From positions 4,942,001-5,006,000 of the forward strand of contig NZ_CP069396.1 in assembly GCF_016887565.1 (NCBI RefSeq): DNA of 64,000 nt, written 5' to 3'. Origin of the DNA: Archangium violaceum. GTDB taxonomy: Bacteria; Myxococcota; Myxococcia; Myxococcales; Myxococcaceae. The position numbers and the translations under genes were made by a program. The number at the start of each line of letters is the position of its first letter. Position 1 is the stretch's first letter. The notes below the pieces were generated by a model. That model ran no database searches, was not told the origin of the DNA, and saw nothing but the letters and a program-made list of their open reading frames with translations. Shown in pieces: positions 44,770 to 52,413 of the stretch.

Positions 44770-45513
44770 ATGCACTTTCACACGCCTCGCATCGTCCCAG
44801 GGTGGTCCGCTCTGGCTCTCTGCCTTTTGATCCCCGTCGCTCACGCGGCCGAGGTCTCCCCCGCCAGCCAGGTGGAGACCTCCCCCGGCCTCTCTCCCGA
44901 AGCGGTCAAGCGCGTCTTCGACCAGCAGCGGCAGGCGCTGGCCTCCTGCATGCGTCTGCTCACCGAGGAAAGCCCCAAGGAAAACACTCCTTGGAACCCT
45001 CCTCCCGATGTGGATGATCGGGTCTTGCTGAGCTTCGAGGTGGGGCGCGACGGCAAGGTGCGAGAGGACGCGCGCGGCGGAAACGGACCGCGCGTGGAAG
45101 GCCTCTATCTGGACAGACCCTGCGCCCGGATGCTCGTGCGCTCCTGGAGCTTTCCCGCATTTCCCGCCCGTCAGGGCGAGTGGGTGAGGGTGGAGCTCCA
45201 GGCGCGCTTCAGCACCACGGCGGCCGAGCGCAAGGCCGGACTGGCTCGAATCCGCGAGGATTTCGACGCCCTCTGCCGCGCCCTCTCCGCGCTGGGTGGA
45301 GACAAGCCGCCAACGGAGCAGGATGTGACGCGGACCCTCCAGCGCTTCCTCACGGAGCGTCGCTCACGCCTTCATCCGAGCATGCGGTACGGCCTGGAGG
45401 GGCTGTCGGGCGTCAACGTGCGGGACATGGTGACCCTGTACGAGAGCTCCGCCATCGAGCTCCTGGGCACGCCTGCCGCATGCCCTACGGTCCATGGATG
45501 GACTACACGATAG
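44770..45513 (+). CDS. Secreted AgmX/PglI C-terminal-like protein
   Basis: The protein has 247 residues from ATG 44770. A signal peptide (SALALCLLIPVAHAAE) is followed by a domain with QRQALASCMR, then RVLLSFEVGRDGKVRED, DRPCARMLVRSWSFPAFP and WVRVELQARFS. This order (Cys helix, V.G.V strand, C...V..W.FP) matches the TonB-C-like fold called AgmX/PglI C-terminal in myxobacteria. The rest (170-247) is helical. It is probably periplasmic. A relation to gliding motility would be only by name of the fold. It overlaps possible upstream starts of the DinB gene. Confidence 0.65.
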   Translation: MHFHTPRIVPGWSALALCLLIPVAHAAEVSPASQVETSPGLSPEAVKRVFDQQRQALASCMRLLTEESPKENTPWNPPPDVDDRVLLSFEVGRDGKVREDARGGNGPRVEGLYLDRPCARMLVRSWSFPAFPARQGEWVRVELQARFSTTAAERKAGLARIREDFDALCRALSALGGDKPPTEQDVTRTLQRFLTERRSRLHPSMRYGLEGLSGVNVRDMVTLYESSAIELLGTPAACPTVHGWTTR

Positions 45514-45527
45514 CGACTGGCGCCCTC

Positions 45528-46085
45528 ATGTCACTCGATCCGCGTGAACATGTGGCATGGTCTGAAGAGCTCAGGACGAACATGATTGCCATGACGCTTT
45601 CCGCATTGGCGGAGTTTCCCTCGCGGCTGGAAGGATTCTACCACGCGTTTCCGCGCGAACTGACGCGCTGGGTACCCGATTCCTGGGAGGGTTGTCCTAG
45701 CGAGAACCTGACTGCTCTGGAGCAGATCTGCCACGTGCGTGACATCGAGCTCGACGGCTATCACGTGCGCTTCAGCCGGCTGTTGAACGAGACCGGGCCG
45801 GTGCTGGCCTCGTTGGATACCTACGCCCTGGTCAAGGAGCGCGACTATGCCGCCGCGGAACCCCCGGCCGTATTTGCCGCGTTCCGCGCGGCGCGCCGAG
45901 CGACGGTGGAGATGCTCAGGCCGTTGAGCGACGAGCAACTTGCCCGCGCGGGAACGTTCGAGGGCTACGGCCCGGTGACGGTGCGTGGGCTGATCCACTA
46001 CCTCTGCAGCCACGATCAACAGCATCTCGCGGGACTGCAGTGGCTCATGGGCAAGGCGGAATCGGCGCGTTCCCGCACAACGTGA
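45528..46085 (+). CDS. DinB-family protein (putative metal-dependent enzyme)
   Basis: The protein has 185 residues from ATG 45528; in-frame ATGs at 45480 and 45498 would overlap the previous gene. The four-helix DinB_2 fold is recognised by PDSWEGCPSENLTALEQICH, VRDIELDGY and the third helix ending in VRGLIHYLCSHDQQHL. The His residues (ICH, HY, HDQQH) fit the three-His metal site of the family, which includes thiol-dependent transferases and dealkylation enzymes. Substrate unknown. It ends six bases before the convergent HupE relic. Confidence 0.8.
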   Translation: MSLDPREHVAWSEELRTNMIAMTLSALAEFPSRLEGFYHAFPRELTRWVPDSWEGCPSENLTALEQICHVRDIELDGYHVRFSRLLNETGPVLASLDTYALVKERDYAAAEPPAVFAAFRAARRATVEMLRPLSDEQLARAGTFEGYGPVTVRGLIHYLCSHDQQHLAGLQWLMGKAESARSRTT

Positions 46086-46091
46086 CGGCAT

Positions 46092-46469
46092 TCAGCGGGA
46101 TACCGAGCCCTCCGTCCCCGACGTCCGCGTGGAGTCTCTCGGTGCGGATCTGGACTCGCTCGCACGCGCGGCAATCGCGGCGAATGCCAGGGCGATCAGG
46201 AGCACGAGCGGGTGGCGCTCCATCCACGCCACCGCGGGGCCGGTCGGGTTCGGAAGTCCCGCCGTGCGCTCGAGGAGCCAGCCGGACGCGAGAACACCCG
46301 CGGTGAGCGCGCCGCCGATGCGAAACGCGTGGTACGCACGCGTCCGGGCCAGGAGCAGGAGCCAGGGGAGGACGACAGACAAGAGAGCGAGCTGCGCGAG
46401 CTCGATTCCCGTATTGAAGCCCAGGAGCGTCCACAATGCGCTCTTGAAATTACAAAAGTCTCTCCCCAA
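46092..46469 (-). pseudogene. HupE/UreJ-family membrane protein, C-terminal fragment
   Basis: The frame has ATG at 46469, but the family match starts only at about codon 9, with LWTLLGFNTGIELAQLALLS, two or three hydrophobic helices, and a final helix. This is the last third of HupE/UreJ_2-type membrane proteins (normally LxGFNxGVExGQLA in the middle of the chain). The N-terminal helices and the metal-binding signal region are missing, so it is a remnant, perhaps of a nickel/cobalt-related or exported-protein gene. It may still be transcribed but should not be functional. Confidence 0.6.
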
Positions 46470-46511
46470 TCCGTTGCTTGGGGAATGTAGAAGCTTGGGA
46501 GAGCAATCAGC

Positions 46512-47942
46512 TCAGGTCGTGCGCCGCCTCGGGGAACGTCGCCATACGGTCGCGGTCAGGAGCAGTGCCCAGGGGAGTGCCCCCGGGGCGGTCTGGCAGC
46601 CACCAGAGGGTTCCTCGTGCGGAGTCATGGAGGAGATGCGCAGCCGTCCATACCGGCCGTCTCCCTCCGGCCGCCCGTTCACCATCGCCACCACCACGTG
46701 TGTGGCATCCCGGGCGGACACCTGGGCGGACAGGATTCCCGGCCCGTCCGCACGGACGACCCGCAGCACCTCGTGCTCGTTCACCGCCGCGACCAGCAGG
46801 TGGATCGCCGCGCTCTCCGTGCCCTCCCTGGGGTCGAAGGACGCCGAGACGCTCTCCGTTCCGCCCGGTACCTCGAAGTAGCGGGTCGAGGCGGCCGCCA
46901 CCCGCACCGAGGGCTCGTCCACCGGGAGGTCCCTGGCCGCGAGAACGAGACCGGAGTAGTCCGCGCCTCGTGCATACCCACTCCCTTCTCGCGCCCGCGC
47001 TCCCGTGGCCAGGTTCCACTGCGCGAACTCGCGGAACGCGGTGTCGAAGTCCATTCCCCAATCGCGGCGCAGGACCGTCTCCAGCAGTGCCGGCCAGCGG
47101 GCGGAGGGCGCGTGCACGCTCTCCTCCCACATCGACAACACCACTCCCTCTCCCAGGCGCTCGCTCAGGAATTGGAAGAAGAGCGAGGCTCCATAACTGA
47201 AGGACTGCGCCGGTCCGTCTGGATCCACCACCAGGCTGCGATCCGCCTGCGACAGGTACGCCGGAGAGACTCGCTCCAGGTCGTCCAGCTCGGGCTCGAA
47301 CTGTTCGGAGGCCCAGACCGCCGTGCCTTCCTCCGCCACGCGTCCCAGGCCGGTGCGGTAGGCGGCCTGCACGGCGTGGAAGAACTCATGGCTCGCCAAC
47401 GTCGCCACGGCGTGTTCGTAGGAGGGATAGCCATAGCCGGCGAAGTCGTTCTCCTGGAGCATGTACCCGCTACAACCCAGGTCCGCCGTGAGACATCCTT
47501 CCACCCGGAAGGCCCCATCCGCCCGTCCGGCGAAGTCCACCAGGTAGACGTCGAAGCGTTCGTCTCCTCCGTGCTCGCCAGTCCCACCGGAGTCCCCGGG
47601 CGGCAGGCGGTAGCCCATCCCCGAGTAGAAGACAGCCACGGCGTCATAGGTACGTGCCACGGTGTCGACGGAGTCCGGGACGCCGTTCCCATCCGCGTCC
47701 GCCACCGGGACCGCGTTGGCCCCACTCCGAGAGAAGTGGAGCCGGAAGAGGCCTCCGGGAGACACCACCGATTCCACCTGCTCGCCGGGCGCGAAGCGCG
47801 GTGGAGCCGCCGTGGCCTCGGTGGGTCGGCCTCCCTGGAGTTCTGCTCCCAGCTCCCTCCCGAGCGCTTCATGCGGGGGATTGCCGTCCGGACCCCCGCA
47901 CCGGGCGCCCAGGATGAGGAGCAGCAACAGGGAGAGCCTCAC
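46512..47942 (-). CDS. Lipoprotein metalloprotease-like (HExxH), MYXO-CTERM-like tail
   Basis: The protein has 476 residues from GTG 47942, chosen because it forms a GTGA overlap with the upstream hmuY-like stop and gives a clean lipoprotein signal (SLLLLLILGARC). The middle has the zinc motif SHEFFHAVQ (HExxH) and, 25 residues later, AEEGTAVWASE with the probable third ligand. I recall the family as the MXAN_6640-type putative metalloproteases. The C-terminus has GGC, a hydrophobic segment PWALLLTATVW and RRSPRRR: MYXO-CTERM-like. As the last gene of the haem operon it could release haem from haemoproteins; this is inference. Confidence 0.82.
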   Translation of the reverse strand: MRLSLLLLLILGARCGGPDGNPPHEALGRELGAELQGGRPTEATAAPPRFAPGEQVESVVSPGGLFRLHFSRSGANAVPVADADGNGVPDSVDTVARTYDAVAVFYSGMGYRLPPGDSGGTGEHGGDERFDVYLVDFAGRADGAFRVEGCLTADLGCSGYMLQENDFAGYGYPSYEHAVATLASHEFFHAVQAAYRTGLGRVAEEGTAVWASEQFEPELDDLERVSPAYLSQADRSLVVDPDGPAQSFSYGASLFFQFLSERLGEGVVLSMWEESVHAPSARWPALLETVLRRDWGMDFDTAFREFAQWNLATGARAREGSGYARGADYSGLVLAARDLPVDEPSVRVAAASTRYFEVPGGTESVSASFDPREGTESAAIHLLVAAVNEHEVLRVVRADGPGILSAQVSARDATHVVVAMVNGRPEGDGRYGRLRISSMTPHEEPSGGCQTAPGALPWALLLTATVWRRSPRRRTT

Positions 47943-48688
47943 GGCAGGAAGGCCCACCTGACGCGAAACTGGGCCGCTCCGCTGGGCTGGGGCACCTTGC
48001 CCGTCTGATTGCACGTCTGCTGCGGTGCCGGGTCATAGTAGTGCGTCACCTCCAGCTTCACATGCCGCCCATTCGCCAGACGCACCACGAAGATGTCGCC
48101 CGTCATGGCCAGACAGGCCTGGTATGTCCAGAAGCCGCCCAGCCGCGTCTCGGGTGAGCCGAGGGTCGCCTCCCCGGAGATGACCTCGCAGCTTTCGGTG
48201 AAGTAGTTCTCGGTGCGGAACTCCCAGGTGGAGTCCACCGCGTTCACCGAGTCGAAGGTCGTGCCCGCCGGGGTCTGGGCCACCGCGATGCACGAGGGGC
48301 CGGACACACCGCTGTTCACCCGGATGTTGTAGCGGCGGAAGGCGATGTCCCAATCCGTCGAGGCGAGGGCCGCTTGATCATCCACCTCCACCCGGCTCAG
48401 CCCCTCGGGGGTGAAGCGGGTATAGGTATAGGATTGTTTGGGAGTGGCCCCTTCCGCCCGTGCATCCACATAGGTGTGGAACTCGCCCGGGGTCGTTCCT
48501 TCCTCACGGATCTCCCCCGTGGACACCGTGGTGAGCAGCCTCAACGCGTCGATGCTCTGCTCCGCGCAGCGCACGGGACTCGCCTCGCACCGTGGGGCCT
48601 CGGCCTGGGGCCCGGGCTCCGGTGTACCGCAGGCGCCCAACGTCAGGGCGAACGTCAAGAGAGTGGTCTTCCAGAGATTGTTCTTCAT
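47939..48688 (-). CDS. HmuY-family haem-binding lipoprotein 1
   Basis: The protein has 249 residues from ATG 48688. The lipobox is LTLGACG near residue 19. The HmuY fold is indicated by STDWDIAFRRYNIRVNSGVSG, the typical N-terminal domain core (W-D-(I/L)-x-F-x-R-(F/Y)-x-(I/V)-x-(T/V)-N-x-G), and the Cys-rich loops (SCI, SCEV, QACLA) plus FVVRLANGRHVKLEVTHYYD at the end. HmuY proteins are surface lipoproteins that take haem from host or prey proteins and pass it to a TonB-dependent receptor. Eleven bases separate it from the upstream paralogue, and its stop overlaps the protease gene. Confidence 0.87.
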   Translation of the reverse strand: MKNNLWKTTLLTFALTLGACGTPEPGPQAEAPRCEASPVRCAEQSIDALRLLTTVSTGEIREEGTTPGEFHTYVDARAEGATPKQSYTYTRFTPEGLSRVEVDDQAALASTDWDIAFRRYNIRVNSGVSGPSCIAVAQTPAGTTFDSVNAVDSTWEFRTENYFTESCEVISGEATLGSPETRLGGFWTYQACLAMTGDIFVVRLANGRHVKLEVTHYYDPAPQQTCNQTGKVPQPSGAAQFRVRWAFLP

Positions 48689-48699
48689 GAGAAGTCTTT

Positions 48700-49311
48700 C
48701 TAGGGAGTCTGGGATTGGACCGGCGGCTCCACCTGCTTCCACCGGAAGGAGAGCATGGCGGGGGAGCCCGCCTGGTCGTAGTAGCTCTGTATCTGGAGCT
48801 TGAAGTACCGGCCCGCATCGCTCCGGATGACATAGGTCTGGGCGCGCGGCGAGAGCGTGTGGGTGGTCACGTCATAGCTGTACCAACCCCCCTCCGTTTC
48901 GAAGACGTTGTCCGGTTCGCTGTCGGAGTCCGCGCCGTCCGCGACATCCTCCCGGTAGCCCGAGGCGGGCGCCGTGGAGATCGACTCGAAGGGGTCCGCG
49001 ACCACAGTCACCGTGACGCCTCCCGTGCCGTTGACTCCCCCCCGTGTCCGGATGTGGAAGCGCTGGAAGGACAAATCCCAGGCGGCCTGTGTGGAGGCAT
49101 CCACGGTCTGGCTCGTATCGAGATCGAGGGCCCTCCACGCGGCCCCATCGGTTGCATCGACGACCGTGGTCACTGTTCCGTCCGCCTGGGGCGTGTGGCG
49201 GAACCAGTCGGTCGGCGTGCCGTCGATGGGCGCCGGGTCGGGGTCTGGCTCCGGTTGGATGTCTCCACCGCACGCGGCGAGGCAGAGCACCAGGGCAATG
49301 CGTTTCATCAT
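48700..49311 (-). CDS. HmuY-family haem-binding lipoprotein 2
   Basis: The protein has 203 residues from ATG 49311, or from the next codon. A short lipoprotein signal (MMKRIALVLCLAAC) precedes an Asp/Pro-rich linker. The core AAWDLSFQRFHIRTRGGVNG matches HmuY, and the end TYVIRSDAGRYFKLQIQSYY matches the same fold as the neighbouring paralogue. The two share only moderate identity, so duplication is old. Two HmuY copies behind one receptor suggest different haem sources or a relay. It begins ten bases after the TonB receptor gene. Confidence 0.86.
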   Translation of the reverse strand: MMKRIALVLCLAACGGDIQPEPDPDPAPIDGTPTDWFRHTPQADGTVTTVVDATDGAAWRALDLDTSQTVDASTQAAWDLSFQRFHIRTRGGVNGTGGVTVTVVADPFESISTAPASGYREDVADGADSDSEPDNVFETEGGWYSYDVTTHTLSPRAQTYVIRSDAGRYFKLQIQSYYDQAGSPAMLSFRWKQVEPPVQSQTP

Positions 49312-49321
49312 GCGTCCTCCC

Positions 49322-51253
49322 TCACAATTCGAGGATGAGCCCCGCGTGGAAGGCGCGAGGCTGGATGGGCAGGTATTGCGAGTCCCCCGCGTTCAGCAGA
49401 TTGCGGCCGGCGACGAACGCCCGGACCGTCTCCAGCACGCCGTAGGCGAGTCGTGCGTCCAGGGTCGCGTAGGCGGGGGCCATGACCGTTCGATCCGTCC
49501 CATCGGAATCCTGGTAGTAGGGGCGGGGGCCGACCAGCGCTCCCTGGAGGGATGCCTCCAGCCTCCAGGGCCGGTATCGCATCCCGAGCTGGGTGGTGAG
49601 CCGGTGCGTGCTCTGTCCCTCGAGGGGTCTGTCCTCCTCGATATCCCGCGCGCTGATGAGCGTGTAGCCCACATCCAGCCAGGCCCCGAGGGGCAGCCGC
49701 TGCTTCCACCCCACCTCCGCGCCCTGCACGGTCGCGCGAGAGATGTTGGCGTACGTGAAGCGCAGGGTGGGGGAGTGCTCGTCCTGCACCACGGAGATCA
49801 TGTCGGAGAGGTCGTTGCGGAACAGGTTCGTCCACAGCAGGCCGCGGCTCGTGAGCCGCCACTCCGCGGACAGGGTCGCGCCCCGGGAGTGCTCGGGTCG
49901 CAGCGTGGGGTTGCCCGCGACCACGTACCCCACGCTCGGGTTCTCGAAGTCGATGAGCTGCTCCTGGAAGCTCGGTGCCCGGAACGCGTGGCCATAGCTG
50001 GCGCGCACCGTGAGTGTCTCCACCGGCGCCAGCCGCACGGCGATCCGGGGCGTCAGCACCGTTCCGAACTCGGAGTCCACATCCAGCCGCAAGCCGGGCA
50101 CGACGTGGAGCGCCACCGGCAGGGGCGTCTTCCAGGAGTCTTGTCCGTAGAGCGAGACCCGGCCGCGCCGGCCCGCCCCCGCCAGCCGGTCGGAGTCGAG
50201 CGTCTCGCCAATGGCCTCCACGCCCACCACGAGCTGATGCACCTGGGCCAGACCCTGGTCGAGCTGCACGCCCACCCGAGCCATCTGCTCGTGCGTCTCC
50301 TCCACCTGATCCAGGACGGAGGCGTTGCGTTGATCCAACACATAGCGATGGCGGAAGCGCGAGTAGCGACCGGAGAACTGGAGCGTGCCGGTGGGAGAGA
50401 GGACCAGCGAGGGTGACAGCGTCGCCTCGTAGCTCTCGTTCTGACTCGCGCGATCGAACAGCGCGCTGGCCGCGCCCTCGTCGACGCCTCGCTGCACCCG
50501 GCGGGACGCCGCGGCGCTCGCCTCGAGCCGGAACGACTCCGTGGCCCGCAGGTCTCCGCGCAAGGAGGCCTGGTAGCCTTCGAGCGAGCTGCCCGTGGTC
50601 GCGGGAGAGTCAGGGGTCAGGTCGTAGCCATCGCGGCGTTGGAAACCGCCACTGAGCCGCATTCCCGCCCGCTCGCCCCGTGTCTCCACGGAGCCGTCCA
50701 CCTCCAACTGCCACAGGCTGCCGAGCGAGACCTGCGCCGTGGCTCCCAGGGGACGCCGCGCCTTGCGGGTGATGATGTTGACCACGCCCGCCACGGCGTC
50801 GCTGCCGTAGAGGACCGAGGACGGGCCGCGGATGATCTCGACCTGCTCGATGTCCTCCGTGGAGAACCGGGAGAAATCCAGGGCGCCCCCCAGCCGCCCC
50901 GTCACGCGCTCGCCGTCCACCAGGACGAGGGTGTACTCGGAGGACATCCCCTGTACCCGCAGCTCCGTTCCCGCGAAGCTGCGCCGGAGCTCCAGGCCGG
51001 GACGTGCGCCCAGTGCCTCGGCCAGGTCGCGCGCCCCCGTGGCCTCGATGTCCTTGCGGGTGATGACCTCGACGGCCACCGGCGTGTCCTGGAGCCGCTC
51101 CACGGAGCGGGACGCCGTCACCACGGTTTGTGGTGCCGCGGGTTCTTCCGCGACCCCTCCATCCACGGCTGGCGCCTCCCCCTGCGCCAGCGCGGGCGCG
51201 CTCAGGAGCCAGCCAAGAACCCATACGAACCCGCGTATCGCGTTCCCTTTCAC
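49322..51253 (-). CDS. TonB-dependent outer-membrane receptor, probable haem receptor
   Basis: The protein has 643 residues. Signal peptide: GFVWVLGWLLSAPALAQ. The TonB-box-like TVVTASRS is at about 43, the plug at about 50-160 (TPVAVEVITRKDIEATGA, RVQGMSSEYTLVLVDGERV, EQVEIIRGPSSVLYGSDAVA, VNIITRK), then a 22-strand barrel ending in AGLILEL with terminal Leu. Length fits small HmuR-type receptors. No clear haem-ligand FRAP/NPNL motif was confirmed, so the substrate assignment rests on the adjacent HmuY genes and the Fur box. It starts 6 bases after the DUF6607 gene, so the operon is tight. Confidence 0.93.
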   Translation of the reverse strand: MKGNAIRGFVWVLGWLLSAPALAQGEAPAVDGGVAEEPAAPQTVVTASRSVERLQDTPVAVEVITRKDIEATGARDLAEALGARPGLELRRSFAGTELRVQGMSSEYTLVLVDGERVTGRLGGALDFSRFSTEDIEQVEIIRGPSSVLYGSDAVAGVVNIITRKARRPLGATAQVSLGSLWQLEVDGSVETRGERAGMRLSGGFQRRDGYDLTPDSPATTGSSLEGYQASLRGDLRATESFRLEASAAASRRVQRGVDEGAASALFDRASQNESYEATLSPSLVLSPTGTLQFSGRYSRFRHRYVLDQRNASVLDQVEETHEQMARVGVQLDQGLAQVHQLVVGVEAIGETLDSDRLAGAGRRGRVSLYGQDSWKTPLPVALHVVPGLRLDVDSEFGTVLTPRIAVRLAPVETLTVRASYGHAFRAPSFQEQLIDFENPSVGYVVAGNPTLRPEHSRGATLSAEWRLTSRGLLWTNLFRNDLSDMISVVQDEHSPTLRFTYANISRATVQGAEVGWKQRLPLGAWLDVGYTLISARDIEEDRPLEGQSTHRLTTQLGMRYRPWRLEASLQGALVGPRPYYQDSDGTDRTVMAPAYATLDARLAYGVLETVRAFVAGRNLLNAGDSQYLPIQPRAFHAGLILEL

Positions 51254-51259
51254 GGCCGT

Positions 51260-52288
51260 CTACTCGCCAGCGGGAGCCGTGCTGGTACTCACCGCGGTCT
51301 CGAGGAAGCTCTCGAGCGTCGCGCGGATCCGCTCACGCCGCTCGGGGGCCGTCGTTTCCTCGAGCTCGAAGAGGTGCTCGTAGCGTGGCTTGCCCTCGAC
51401 GCTGTCCCGAAGGGTGAAGCGCGGGTGGGATTGGAAGAGGGTCCGCCACTCGTCACGGACCTCGCTCCAGAAGCCCTGCGTCTGCTTCCAGGCGGTGCTC
51501 GCCTCGGTGGAGGCCGCGTCGGCCGGCTGGCGTGTGTAGACATTGAGCCCGTGCTCCCGTGCCAGCGCATGCGGATTGGGGCCGAGCACCACCTTGAGGC
51601 TGTCCTGCTCATGCACCCATCCGGTGGGCGTCAGGGCATGCCGGTTGGTGGTGACGAGCACGTCATAGTCACTGCGCTTGGTGTACTCGCGGCGGGGCAG
51701 GGGACGCCACGACTCCTCGGACTGCCAGGCGGAGACACCGTGGGCGTGGGTCCATCGTCCGTAGCCCTCGTACCGGGGCCCATCGTCCACTTCGTACACG
51801 GCCTGACTCCACGTGCACGTCACCTCGTGAGGCGCCAGGACGCGGCGCTCCCACGTCCGGTGCCCGCGAAACTCCAGCAGCGTGGTGTCCTCGAAGGTCC
51901 AATCCTGCCGCCAGTGCTTCAGGGTCGAGCGCTTGCCGTCCCGCTCCGTCACCAGGACATGTTGGAGCGATATCCGCCGGGGCGTGTCCTCCAACACCTC
52001 CACCCACTCCGTCGCTTTCGCGCGGTAGGGCTCATGAAGCGTGTAGCCCTCGCTCAATCCCACCGTTTCGTCGAAGGCGAACCCGACCCGGTAGTTGCCC
52101 GCCATCTGGAGGATGGCGGCCCGGTCCCGCTCCGGGTCGCACGCGGAGGACGACACGGGGCGCTCCTCGCTCCCGGCGGAGACTCCGGGCCGTGAAGCAC
52201 AGGCCAGCGTCAACGTCAGCGTGGACAGGGCGAGGACACGCCAGGGGCTTTCCTGGAGCGGCCACGAAGGGGATGCGGACAGCGGCAT
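51260..52288 (-). CDS. DUF6607 lipoprotein, first gene of haem operon
   Basis: The protein has 342 residues from ATG 52288, with AGGAGA in front. A lipoprotein-like signal ends in LACAS. The domain has AILQMAGNYRVGFAFDETV, ISLQHVLV, LKHWRQDWTFED, VYEVDDGPRYEGYGRWTH and LPRREYTKRSDYD, which I recognise as the DUF6607 family, seen next to TonB receptors and HmuY genes. Function unknown; its place as first gene under a Fur site suggests a periplasmic or surface accessory role in iron or haem uptake. The Fur-box-like site lies 40-58 bases upstream. Confidence 0.84.
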   Translation of the reverse strand: MPLSASPSWPLQESPWRVLALSTLTLTLACASRPGVSAGSEERPVSSSACDPERDRAAILQMAGNYRVGFAFDETVGLSEGYTLHEPYRAKATEWVEVLEDTPRRISLQHVLVTERDGKRSTLKHWRQDWTFEDTTLLEFRGHRTWERRVLAPHEVTCTWSQAVYEVDDGPRYEGYGRWTHAHGVSAWQSEESWRPLPRREYTKRSDYDVLVTTNRHALTPTGWVHEQDSLKVVLGPNPHALAREHGLNVYTRQPADAASTEASTAWKQTQGFWSEVRDEWRTLFQSHPRFTLRDSVEGKPRYEHLFELEETTAPERRERIRATLESFLETAVSTSTAPAGE

Positions 52289-52327
52289 GCGCGGTCTCCT
52301 GTGACGAAGTGACGGCCTCTTCTAAAT

Positions 52328-52346
52328 GAAATCGATTATCAAAGTC
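52328..52346 (-). promoter_or_regulatory. Fur-box-like operator for the haem operon
   Basis: The minus strand reads GACTTTGATAATCGATTTC, which matches 13 of 19 positions of the Fur consensus GATAATGATAATCATTATC, with an intact centre TGATAATC. It is nested in a larger inverted repeat (ATGAAAT 52326-52332, ATTTCAT 52348-52354). A -35-like TTGACT (minus strand 52348-52343) overlaps it, so Fur with Fe2+ would block the promoter. The site also lies 68-86 bases before the divergent beta-helix gene and could affect it. Confidence 0.7.
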
Positions 52347-52413
52347 AATTTCATCATTTGTGCCCTCACTCCCACCAACAGGTCCAAGCGGGCATCGGGT
52401 AGCCTCGCCGGTC

